Below are positions 1-6,877 of a stretch of 12,128 nucleotides of DNA, piece by piece. The stretch is from an uncultured Caryophanales bacterium (GTDB taxonomy: Bacteria > Bacillota_I > Bacilli_A > RF39 > UBA660). The position numbers and the translations under genes were made by a program. Each line of letters starts with the position of its first letter. The first letter of the stretch is position 1. Below the pieces are notes generated by a model that saw only the letters and a program-made list of their open reading frames with translations, had not been told where the DNA came from and did not search any database. The DNA is taken from NCBI GenBank assembly GCA_947065955.1, contig CAMSXY010000020.1, forward strand, positions 1 to 12,128, given 5' to 3'.

Positions 1-1312
1 TATAAGTTGGAACCTTATCTGTGCTAGTAAGTCCCCAGCCTACAAATTGATATCCCGCTTTCGTTGGAACTTGACTGGTTATATTGAAAGCTACATTCTC
101 TACTTTTGTTCCACTTGTAATACTTCCCGTTCCTCCATTTAAATTATACGTAATGGTGTACGCTTGAACCGTAATCTCATTACTTACACTTTCTACCCCT
201 GATCCCGTTGTTACTTTTAATTGATATATACCAGAAATTATTGGCATCAGAGTACTGGAAGTTTCTCCTGAAATCACTTCGCCATCTTTATACCAAATAT
301 AGGTATATCCACTAACTGTACTTACAGGTTCTATGGTAGAGGTTAATACATTCTTATTTTCCACCACATTTTTTACAATCGTTACAACAGGTTTTGTTTT
401 ATCAATTCCGCTAATTGTTAAAGCATCGGCATAAACTACATTGGTTCCATCATATACTCTTGCCCTTACAGTTGTATTTTCTTCCACTACAATTGTTTTT
501 TCATTTTCACCTACAGAAATCCAGGTTTCCCCATCTAAACTATATTCGTAAGTAAAACCTTCTCCTTCTGGATACGTGATTTTAACTTCTTTCTCTGTTG
601 CATATTCTTTACTTGTTAATAGAGTTATTACTGGTTTTTCTAAAGTTAGAGTTGATACTTCTAATTCGTAGATTTCCGATACATTATTTTCTAAGGAAGT
701 ATTCGTTAGTTTTATTTGTATTTTATACCTTATCCCCTGCTCTAAATTAGAAAAAGTTTTAGTAGAAAGATTTTCGGTTAAGCCATCCCCACTAATCCAA
801 CTAGCACTTTCTATATCTTCATCTTCCTTTGAAATTCGGTACTCATGTTTCCTTATAAAACTTTCTTCTTCTAAATAACTGGTATACAGTTTTATAAAAT
901 TTGTTGTTACCTCACTTGTTACACTTATAATTAAAGGCGGTGTTTCATCCAATAGATCACAAGTCCCCTCCACAATTTTTAAGTTGTCACTTGTTCCACT
1001 GGCACAATAAACTCCGTTACTTACTGTTTCCACTTTAATAGAATCTTCTTTTCGGTAGATTTCTCCTGATACAAATGTACTTTTATTCGTTATATCCAAA
1101 TCAAAAATACTTAGTTCGTCTTTTACTTCGAATCCATGTTCGGCCTCATAATTCGTATAAGCATGAAAAAGGCTTAACGTACTTGCTTTAAAAGCCCCTA
1201 ATCTACTTTCCTTAATCACACCATTTATCATAGGAATTGAAATAAGAGCAATAATCCCTAGTATCACAATCACAGCTAAAAGTTCTATTAATGTAAATCC
1301 TTTTTTCTTCAT
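1..1312 (-). CDS. Prepilin-like protein with long adhesin-type ectodomain (3' end outside window)
   Basis: Open frame from ATG at 1312 to the window edge, at least 437 codons with no stop, preceded by AAAGGAAG about 8 bases upstream. It begins MKKKGFTLIELLAV, a class III prepilin signal: cleavage expected after Gly5, leaving Phe+1 and Glu+5, followed by a hydrophobic helix to about residue 28. Ordinary pseudopilins are 100-200 residues; this one continues with a fibronectin-III-like stretch (about 120-215), a chitobiase C-terminal-like segment (YEYSLDGETW, then VRARVYDG, about 235-275), an Ig-like segment (YIWYKDGE, about 310-350), and an InlB B-repeat/Flg_new-like unit (YNLNGGTG then PTKAGYQFVGW) at the edge. 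Domain names are from motif recognition only. It is probably processed by a prepilin peptidase and displayed on a pilus or the cell surface as an adhesin or minor pilin. No pilus assembly gene is in the window. Two hairpins separate it from tig, so it is probably a separate unit, but I could not identify its promoter. Confidence 0.85.
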   Translation of the reverse strand, partial: MKKKGFTLIELLAVIVILGIIALISIPMINGVIKESRLGAFKASTLSLFHAYTNYEAEHGFEVKDELSIFDLDITNKSTFVSGEIYRKEDSIKVETVSNGVYCASGTSDNLKIVEGTCDLLDETPPLIISVTSEVTTNFIKLYTSYLEEESFIRKHEYRISKEDEDIESASWISGDGLTENLSTKTFSNLEQGIRYKIQIKLTNTSLENNVSEIYELEVSTLTLEKPVITLLTSKEYATEKEVKITYPEGEGFTYEYSLDGETWISVGENEKTIVVEENTTVRARVYDGTNVVYADALTISGIDKTKPVVTIVKNVVENKNVLTSTIEPVSTVSGYTYIWYKDGEVISGETSSTLMPIISGIYQLKVTTGSGVESVSNEITVQAYTITYNLNGGTGSITSGTKVENVAFNITSQVPTKAGYQFVGWGLTSTDKVPTY

Positions 1313-1362
1313 TCTCTACACTTCCTTTAGGTTTAATTTACCATAAATAAATAATCAAAAAA

Positions 1363-1403
1363 AGCAGAAAAAAAGATATCATTTTTTAAAATAATATCTT
1401 TTT
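1363..1403 (-). terminator. Probable second terminator between tig and the prepilin gene
   Basis: A perfect 10-bp A/T-rich inverted repeat (arms 1370-1379 and 1394-1403, cores GATAT and ATATC) with a 14-base loop is followed on the minus strand by a T-rich stretch. It lies about 130 bases beyond the tig terminator and 58 bases before the prepilin start. It could stop read-through from tig, and the other strand also carries a T-run, so it may work both ways. The stem is weak in G-C pairs, so a role as a leader hairpin of the prepilin mRNA is also possible. Confidence 0.45.
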
Positions 1404-1531
1404 AAATAAGAAAGGAATAATGTTTTTAATAAGTTATAGTTCTTAATTTACAATAACTACCCAAAGATAAAGTAATATTTTCTCCATACTAAATTTTTAA
1501 ATATATTTAACATTTTTTAAAACTTGTATTT

Positions 1532-1561
1532 AAAACAAAAAAAAGACTAGTCTAGTCTTTT
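1532..1561 (-). terminator. Rho-independent terminator of tig, overlapping its stop codon
   Basis: The sequence has a perfect 10-bp inverted repeat (arms 1541-1550 and 1552-1561, core GACTAG/CTAGTC) around one central base, realistically a 9-bp stem with a 3-base loop. A run of T with one G follows on the minus strand. The last two sense codons and the TAG stop of tig (1552-1554) form the upstream arm. Confidence 0.85.
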
Positions 1562-2802
1562 AAAAGTTCTAATGTTTTTTTCATTTTTACATCATATTTA
1601 ATCATATCTAAACCACCAAAGGCTTGGATCAATTCCTCTTTTTTCATCTGATACTTAGAAGCCATTTCTAAAGCTTCGTTAGAAGCCTCTTCCTCGCTAA
1701 CTTCAATATTTTCTACCTTTGCAATTTCTTCTAACATCAAACGGAAAGTAATACGTTTCGTAGCTTCCTCTTTCATTTGTTCACGCAAAGCCTCTTCACT
1801 AGAAGAAGTAAACTGATAAAATTGTTCTAATGTAATTCCTTGCATTTTTAAATGTTCTTCGTATTGTTTTACCATACGATCGAGTTCCTCTTTAATCATG
1901 ATTTCTGGAATTTCAATTTCTACATTTTTAGCAGCAGCTTCTAAAAGAGCATCCATGTAATGTTCCTCTGCATGATGCATTTTATGTGCCTCAATATTTT
2001 CTTTCACTTGTTTTCTTAAAGATTCCATATCATGGATACCATCCATTCCTAAATCTTCAAAAAATGCTTCCCCAACTTCTGGAATAATCGTAGTTTTAAT
2101 TTCATGTATTTTTACTTTGAAAATAGCCTTTTGTCCTTTTAGTTCTTCGCTATGATAATCTTCTGGAAAAATAACTTCAATTTCCTTTTCTTCTCCCTTT
2201 TTCATACCAACAAGTTGTTCTTCAAAACCAGGAATAAATGTATGGCTTCCAATAGTTAAAGAGTAATTTTCACCTTTTCCACCTTCAAAAGCAACACCAT
2301 CTTTAAATCCTTCAAAGTCAAGAACAACGGTATCTTTTTCTTCAACAACACTGTCTTCTTTTTTTTCTACAACTTCTGCATATTTTTCTTGCATTTGCTT
2401 AATTGTAGTATCAATTTCCTCTTCTGTAACTGTTACTTCCTCTTTTTTTACTCCAAGATTTTTATATTCCCCTAATTTCACTTCAGGTCTTAAAGTTAAA
2501 ACAAATGAAAACTCAATTCCTTTACTATCAATGCTTTTAAGTTGCATCTCAGGTTGAGCAACAATTTGTAAATCCGCATTTTCCTCAATCATTTTATTAT
2601 AAGCTTTTTCAATGACAAGATCACCTGCATCCATAAATAAAGATTCCTCGCCATATTTTTTCAAAAAAATCTCTTTGGGAGCTTTTCCTGGACGAAATCC
2701 ATCGATTTTAGCTTTTTTACTAGCTTTTTCATAGGCTTTATTTTTAGCCTCTTCCCATTCAGCTCCTTCTATTTTAACTGTAATTTCTTTTGTATTTGCC
2801 AT
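1552..2802 (-). CDS. tig: Trigger factor, ribosome-associated chaperone and prolyl isomerase
   Basis: The 416-residue product has the three-part trigger factor layout. The N-terminal ribosome-docking domain carries the signature GFRPGKAP at 35-42, which contacts the ribosomal exit tunnel (uL23). An FKBP-type PPIase domain follows at about 150-236 (VVLDFEGFKDG, then PGFEEQLVGM and FPEDYH), then a helical SurA-like chaperone region to the end. It folds nascent chains in the cytosol. The start is well fixed: AAGGAGG (2808-2814) lies 5 bases before ATG. From this start the signature comes about 8 residues earlier than in E. coli trigger factor, so the first beta strand is short. The gene has its own promoter (2828-2856) and terminator, and its stop codon lies inside the terminator stem. 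Family assignment is secure. Confidence 0.97.
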   Translation of the reverse strand: MANTKEITVKIEGAEWEEAKNKAYEKASKKAKIDGFRPGKAPKEIFLKKYGEESLFMDAGDLVIEKAYNKMIEENADLQIVAQPEMQLKSIDSKGIEFSFVLTLRPEVKLGEYKNLGVKKEEVTVTEEEIDTTIKQMQEKYAEVVEKKEDSVVEEKDTVVLDFEGFKDGVAFEGGKGENYSLTIGSHTFIPGFEEQLVGMKKGEEKEIEVIFPEDYHSEELKGQKAIFKVKIHEIKTTIIPEVGEAFFEDLGMDGIHDMESLRKQVKENIEAHKMHHAEEHYMDALLEAAAKNVEIEIPEIMIKEELDRMVKQYEEHLKMQGITLEQFYQFTSSSEEALREQMKEEATKRITFRLMLEEIAKVENIEVSEEEASNEALEMASKYQMKKEELIQAFGGLDMIKYDVKMKKTLELLKD

Positions 2803-2827
2803 AATATCCTCCTTAAAGTTCTATACT

Positions 2828-2856
2828 ATTATATAATAAAGTCTTTTTTTTTACAA
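2828..2856 (-). promoter_or_regulatory. Sigma-A type promoter of tig
   Basis: On the minus strand, TTGTAA (2851-2856) and a consensus TATAAT (2828-2833) are separated by exactly 17 bases, including an A-tract. The expected transcription start near 2821 gives a leader of about 20 bases that holds the strong AAGGAGG ribosome binding site. The -10 is perfect; the -35 matches TTGACA at four of six positions. Confidence 0.7.
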
Positions 2857-2884
2857 CAATTTAGAAAAATTCTATAGAAAAAGA

Positions 2885-3562
2885 TTACTTAATCTCCGTT
2901 CTTTCGTTAACAAATTCTTTTCCCATAAGAAATTCGTGAATAATTTCTTCCTTATTTTCAACATAGACTTCCTCAATACGATCCACACGACATTTTTCGG
3001 ATAATAAAATAGCCTCTATCTTTTTTACCGTTTCTTCTAATACATCATTCACCACAACATAATTATATTTAGGAATTTCATTAATTTCGCGATATGCCAC
3101 TTCAAATCGTTTCAAAATTTGTTCAGGAGTTTCTGTATTTCTTTCTTTGATTCGTCTTTTTACTTCTTCCATAGAAGGAGCCATAACAAAAATTAAAATA
3201 GTTTCGGGCATTTTTTCTTTAATTTGCTTTGCTCCTTGTACATCAATTTCTAAAATAACATCTTTTCCCTCTGAAAGCTTTTTTTCAATTTCTTTTTTTG
3301 GCGTTCCATAGTATCGATCATATTGCACTTTTGCATATTCTAAAAATTCGTCTTGTTTTATCTTCTCTTCAAACTCTTCATTGGTAATAAAATAATAATC
3401 TTTTCCATCAATATCTCCTTCTCTTTTTTCCCTTGTTGTATAAGAAATTGATAAATATAATTGTTCATTTCTTTTTAAAAGTTCTTTAATGACAGTCCCT
3501 TTTCCAGCACAAGTTGTCCCTGATATAATAATCAAACTTCCTCTTTTTAATGTTTTTAACAT
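2885..3562 (-). CDS. gmk: Guanylate kinase
   Basis: Guanylate kinase phosphorylates GMP to GDP with ATP, an essential step of cytosolic GTP and dGTP supply. The 225-residue product shows the whole family pattern: P-loop GTTCAGKGT at 15-23, the GMP-binding segment SYTTREKREGDIDGKDYYF, FLEYAKV and YYGTPKK, then LEIDVQGAKQIK, the lid region with RRIKERNTET, and YVVVND near the C-terminus. The P-loop is unusual: most family members read GPSGxGKS/T, here Pro-Ser is Thr-Thr and a Cys precedes Ala-Gly-Lys. The C-terminal tail is 15-20 residues longer than the usual 200-210. ATG at 3562 is preceded by AAAGGTGG at 7 bases, and a promoter lies just upstream. Tig follows 82 bases downstream with its own promoter and no clear terminator between, so some co-transcription is likely. 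Confidence 0.95.
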   Translation of the reverse strand: MLKTLKRGSLIIISGTTCAGKGTVIKELLKRNEQLYLSISYTTREKREGDIDGKDYYFITNEEFEEKIKQDEFLEYAKVQYDRYYGTPKKEIEKKLSEGKDVILEIDVQGAKQIKEKMPETILIFVMAPSMEEVKRRIKERNTETPEQILKRFEVAYREINEIPKYNYVVVNDVLEETVKKIEAILLSEKCRVDRIEEVYVENKEEIIHEFLMGKEFVNERTEIK

Positions 3563-3585
3563 AAAAACACCACCTTTATAAGGTC

Positions 3586-3614
3586 ATTATACTATGAATT
3601 TGCAGGAAATACAA
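3586..3614 (-). promoter_or_regulatory. Sigma-A type promoter of gmk
   Basis: On the minus strand, TTGTAT (3609-3614) and TATAAT (3586-3591) are spaced by 17 bases, and the start codon is 23 bases beyond the -10. A short inverted repeat (CTAGT, 4-base gap, ACTAG; 3617-3630) lies just upstream of the -35. It could be an operator or chance; nothing in the sequence decides this. Confidence 0.7.
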
Positions 3615-3680
3615 GACTAGTTCTTACTAGCTAAAAATTCTATTTTTATTCAAATGGATAGTATTTTTATCAACCATAAG

Positions 3681-3710
3681 AAAACAAAAAAAAGGTTTTA
3701 AAAACCTTTT
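3681..3710 (-). terminator. Rho-independent terminator of murJ
   Basis: A 10-bp inverted repeat around one central base (arms 3690-3699 and 3701-3710, AAAAGGTTTT/AAAACCTTTT) is followed on the minus strand by T-runs interrupted by one G. It lies 30 bases after the murJ stop. The architecture is the same as that of the tig and M23 terminators. Confidence 0.8.
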
Positions 3711-3739
3711 GAATTTATCTTTTCTTTATTAAATCATCT

Positions 3740-5395
3740 TTATAAACCTTTTTTATTTCGCATATCTATTCTTAAATGATCAAAAAAATTTTTTATAGGG
3801 TCTGTTCCAAAAATAGGTTTTAAAATCCTTGCCTTATAAACTGCGTAAAGGTAAATTGTAATTCCTAAAAAAGCATAAAATACGATTTCTAAAATAGATA
3901 AAAATTTACCAACTGGATTAAGAGGAATCACCTTTGCTACTATTAAAAGCCCCATATACATAACAGCATTTGCAAGAAATATTTTAATACTAATAAAAAC
4001 AGTCTTTGCATAGTTGGTTTTACAAGTTTTATGAAAATGAATCAATAAAATTAAACTTCCCAAAAGCTGAATCAAAAGTGTACTTACAACAGGAGCATAA
4101 TAAGCAGGAATTTTCATCTGATGAAACAAATTCATCAAAGGAACATTCAAAAACCACTTTGCCAAAAAGGTTACAATCAGAGTTCCAAGAACAATCTTAA
4201 TATAGTTCATAACTTGAGCAGTATTACTTAAAATAAAGAAAATAGAATACGTTAAAGCTTGAAAAACATAGAGTTTGAAAAGAGAGATAGAAAGCACATC
4301 ATAACCATAAAAAACATTCCACACAGGACCTGCTAAAAACATAAGGCCAACGGTCATAGGCGTGATCACTAAAAATAAAATTTGCAAAGTCTGATTTATT
4401 TTAGCATTTACATCCTTTAAATTCTTTTTAACAAAACTAGATACAATATTAGGCGTTAAACTTGTTGCAATTCCAACCGAAATTGAAATAACAATCATAT
4501 TTAGTTTCGAACCCCAGGTAGTAATAACCGCAACAGCATTTTCGGCATCTAAAACATCATAACCAAGATTATTTAAGGCTCTTACCACTGTAAAAGTATC
4601 AATCAAATAATAGGCAGATCGGATTGCATCAATAATAATAAAAGGAATCGCATAAAATAAAATTTTTTTAATAATAAATCTAGTCGTTATCTTAGATTCT
4701 TCCCGAATTATTGGTTCCCCTCTTTTTAATTCAGCTCTATTTTCCTTTACTTTTTTTAATAAGTAAAAATAAGCACTCATTGCTCCAAGTGTCGCTCCAA
4801 ATACAGCAATTCCAACCGCTGTATCTATCTTTAAATGAAAAACTTTTAAAGCAAAAAAACTTCCCAAAATAATGACTAAAACACGTATAAATTGTTCTAT
4901 TACACTCGAAATACTTGGTGTATTCATAATTTTATGTCCTTGTAAATACCCCTTATAAACACTTAAAATAGGCACGAATAAAAGAGAAGTAGAAATAATC
5001 CTTACTACCATAGTAATACTTTCCTTAGAATTTCCTCCTACAACATCTCCAATAATTAAATAAGAAATTTGAGGAGCAAAAAGAAAAAGTATTAAAAAAC
5101 AAAGTAATCCTAAAATACAAATAATACAATTTCCTATTTTAAAAACTTTTTCTTTTGTATGATAATATCCTAAGGTATAATATTCACTTACCATTTTACT
5201 AATCGCAAGAGGAATTCCACTAGAAGAAATACTTACAAAAACGCTATAAATAGAATAAGCATAACTATAGAGTTCTCCACCCTTGGTCCCTACAATAGCA
5301 CGAAAAGGAATTACATAAATAATTCCCAATATTTTGCATACGATAAGACCTATTGTAACAATAATAGCGCCATCTATAAAGCTACTTTTTTTCAT
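3740..5395 (-). CDS. murJ: MurJ/YtgP-type lipid II flippase (MOP superfamily)
   Basis: The 551-residue, very hydrophobic protein has roughly 14 predicted membrane helices, as expected for the MATE/MVF (MOP) exporter fold. The N-terminus is closest to the B. subtilis YtgP/SpoVB branch: KILGIIYVIPFRAIVG (22-37), GGELYSYAYSIYSVFVSIS, then GIPLAISKMVSEY with a small loop. YtgP is the Bacillus MurJ, which moves lipid II across the membrane; SpoVB is its sporulation paralogue. I favour MurJ, because the neighbours are cell-wall rather than spore genes, but cannot exclude SpoVB or a related polysaccharide flippase. ATG at 5395 has GAGGGTG a few bases upstream. The start is only 51 bases from the M23 stop, with a terminator between, so it depends on read-through or on a promoter I could not locate. 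A basic tail (MRNKKGL) ends the protein on the probable cytosolic side. Confidence 0.85.
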   Translation of the reverse strand: MKKSSFIDGAIIVTIGLIVCKILGIIYVIPFRAIVGTKGGELYSYAYSIYSVFVSISSSGIPLAISKMVSEYYTLGYYHTKEKVFKIGNCIICILGLLCFLILFLFAPQISYLIIGDVVGGNSKESITMVVRIISTSLLFVPILSVYKGYLQGHKIMNTPSISSVIEQFIRVLVIILGSFFALKVFHLKIDTAVGIAVFGATLGAMSAYFYLLKKVKENRAELKRGEPIIREESKITTRFIIKKILFYAIPFIIIDAIRSAYYLIDTFTVVRALNNLGYDVLDAENAVAVITTWGSKLNMIVISISVGIATSLTPNIVSSFVKKNLKDVNAKINQTLQILFLVITPMTVGLMFLAGPVWNVFYGYDVLSISLFKLYVFQALTYSIFFILSNTAQVMNYIKIVLGTLIVTFLAKWFLNVPLMNLFHQMKIPAYYAPVVSTLLIQLLGSLILLIHFHKTCKTNYAKTVFISIKIFLANAVMYMGLLIVAKVIPLNPVGKFLSILEIVFYAFLGITIYLYAVYKARILKPIFGTDPIKNFFDHLRIDMRNKKGL

Positions 5396-5425
5396 TCCTT
5401 CACCCTCTTTTTAAGAAGTTTTTAG

Positions 5426-5446
5426 AAAAAAAAGGTTTAAAACCTT
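5426..5446 (-). terminator. Rho-independent terminator directly after the M23 peptidase gene
   Basis: A 7-bp inverted repeat (AAGGTTT/AAACCTT, 5432-5446, one central base) starts at the base next to the TAG stop (5447-5449) and is followed on the minus strand by T-runs. Its shortness and its position 31 bases before the murJ start suggest it may be partial, letting some transcription into murJ. Confidence 0.7.
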
Positions 5447-6682
5447 CTAATAACGTGTTGTACGATCTTTAAAATATCCTCGCAACACAGGAAAATTCGT
5501 TACCATTCTTGGATTAATTCTCTTAGCATTGTAAGTAGACAATTGTTGATAATCCGTTAAATATAATCCCGTCGCAACAACATAGTGAACATGAGCCCCT
5601 GTAGAACAAGAATCTTCGGATGGTTTTCCACCCATAATTCCAATTTGGGTCTGATTCGTAACAGTATCCCCCACCTTAACAAGAGAAGCACGCATATGCC
5701 AATAAGAAGTCGTATAGGTCTCAATTTTTCCACTACCATTTATAATACGATGTTGAATATAAACAATATTATTTCCACAACGAGTTCCTCTTTCTGCTGC
5801 AGTAGATACAGCCACTACAACACCAGATCCCGCTGCATAAACAGGAGTATTATTATCAACCGTTGAAATATCAACACCATAGTGAAAAGATTGAATTTGC
5901 CCTGTTACAGGATGTGTACGAGAACCATAATCACTTGTTACATACCCACTAGCAAGGGGTCTTATTAATGTTGTATCCGTTGGAACTTTTCCCTTAATAC
6001 ATTCATCAAGATCTTCATCATCTTTACAATTATACTGATTTTCGTATAATTTAACATATTCCTTGCGAATACGAATTTCCTCTTCAATAGAAATACTCAA
6101 CTCTTCTAAATCACTGATTTTATCTTCAATTGTTGCAAGCATTGTAGATAAGGATTCTTGTTTTTTACCAAGATCTGTCTTTTTATTTTCAAGTTCTGTT
6201 GTTTTTGTATTATTTTCTTCAATCTTGTTTTGATAATCTACAATCAACCCTTCATTATATTCAGCCAGTTGTCCAGATATAGCACTTCGATAAATAAAAT
6301 CTGTATAATCTTTTGCCCCCATAACATATTCAAAATAAACCAAAGATCCATCTGAAACCTGATAAAACTCAACAATTTCTTCTAGTTCTATATCTAAATC
6401 TTCAATATCTGTATTTAATTTTTCAATTTCGGCTTGTAGAGTAATCAAGTCTTGCATAATATTTTCAATCTCTAAACTTGTCTTTTGAATATCTGCTTTC
6501 GTTTGCTGTAATTGCTGTTCTGTTAATTTTTGATCATTTTTATTTTTATTATATTCTTTTTCATATTGGGCAAGTTCAGCTTTTAATTGCCCCAATGTTT
6601 TAGCTTTAATACTCTGTTTTGGTAATGTAAAAGTACAAAAAAGTATAGAAAAAACTAAAACGATATTAGCTATTTTTCGCAT
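5447..6682 (-). CDS. Secreted coiled-coil M23 (LytM-type) metallopeptidase
   Basis: The 411-residue protein starts with a signal peptide (MRKIANIVLVFSILFCTFTLP, probable cleavage near the AKA at 26-28). Two long charged coiled-coil stretches follow (about 29-105 and 145-217), separated by VYFEYVMGAKDYTDFIYR, as in EnvC/PcsB-type cell-division hydrolases. The catalytic domain is at about 243-372: HYGVD (His267, Asp271) and HVH (364-366, His366 as ligand) form the Zn site, and YWHM (327-330) carries the other family histidine, so it appears active. The substrate is expected to be peptidoglycan cross-bridges or stem peptides. In EnvC and PcsB the coiled coil ties activity to FtsEX; no ftsEX is visible here. 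Cys219 and Cys227 flank an acidic linker (DDEDLDE) and could form a disulfide. ATG at 6682 follows AGGAG at 5 bases; a promoter lies upstream and a terminator abuts the stop. Confidence 0.92.
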   Translation of the reverse strand: MRKIANIVLVFSILFCTFTLPKQSIKAKTLGQLKAELAQYEKEYNKNKNDQKLTEQQLQQTKADIQKTSLEIENIMQDLITLQAEIEKLNTDIEDLDIELEEIVEFYQVSDGSLVYFEYVMGAKDYTDFIYRSAISGQLAEYNEGLIVDYQNKIEENNTKTTELENKKTDLGKKQESLSTMLATIEDKISDLEELSISIEEEIRIRKEYVKLYENQYNCKDDEDLDECIKGKVPTDTTLIRPLASGYVTSDYGSRTHPVTGQIQSFHYGVDISTVDNNTPVYAAGSGVVVAVSTAAERGTRCGNNIVYIQHRIINGSGKIETYTTSYWHMRASLVKVGDTVTNQTQIGIMGGKPSEDSCSTGAHVHYVVATGLYLTDYQQLSTYNAKRINPRMVTNFPVLRGYFKDRTTRY

Positions 6683-6710
6683 AACAACTCCTATCTATCT
6701 TATTTTTATC

Positions 6711-6739
6711 ATTATACCATATTTTTTACAAAATTAAAA
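6711..6739 (-). promoter_or_regulatory. Extended -10 promoter of the M23 peptidase gene
   Basis: A perfect TATAAT (6711-6716) preceded by TGG gives the extended -10 form TGnTATAAT. The hexamer 17 bases upstream is TTTTAA (6734-6739), a poor -35, which extended -10 promoters can tolerate. The leader would be about 20 bases, containing the ribosome binding site. Confidence 0.6.
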
Positions 6740-6827
6740 AAAATAATGTATCTCTTTAAAATATTTATAAAAAAATATTCTTTTATCCTTTCTTCACTTC
6801 TATTCATAATAAAATAAAACCATTTAT

Positions 6828-6867
6828 AAAACAAAAAAACAACTACTATTTTAAGAGTAATTGTTTT
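6828..6867 (-). terminator. Rho-independent terminator of the EctA-like gene
   Basis: A 12-bp stem with one G-U pair (arms 6836-6847 and 6856-6867) and an 8-base loop begins 10 bases after the TAA stop. A run of T with one G follows on the minus strand. Confidence 0.85.
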
Positions 6868-6877
6868 ACTATAAAAA

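Noticed and set aside
1443..1487. A 14-codon hydrophobic open frame on the minus strand upstream of the prepilin gene, possible leader peptide (starts MEKILLYLW).
   Set aside because: It has no ribosome binding site, is very short and lies in A/T-rich DNA where such frames arise by chance.
3617..3630. A short inverted repeat (CTAGT/ACTAG) upstream of the gmk -35 as an operator.
   Set aside because: Five base pairs only, with no second copy or known regulator nearby; kept as a remark in the promoter entry.
5585..5866. Open frames on the plus strand such as 4006-4200, 5585-5866, 6158-6355, 10562-10798, 11511-11699 and 11834-12031.
   Set aside because: Each lies opposite a well-supported minus-strand gene, lacks a ribosome binding site and recognisable motifs, and has the composition of a complement.
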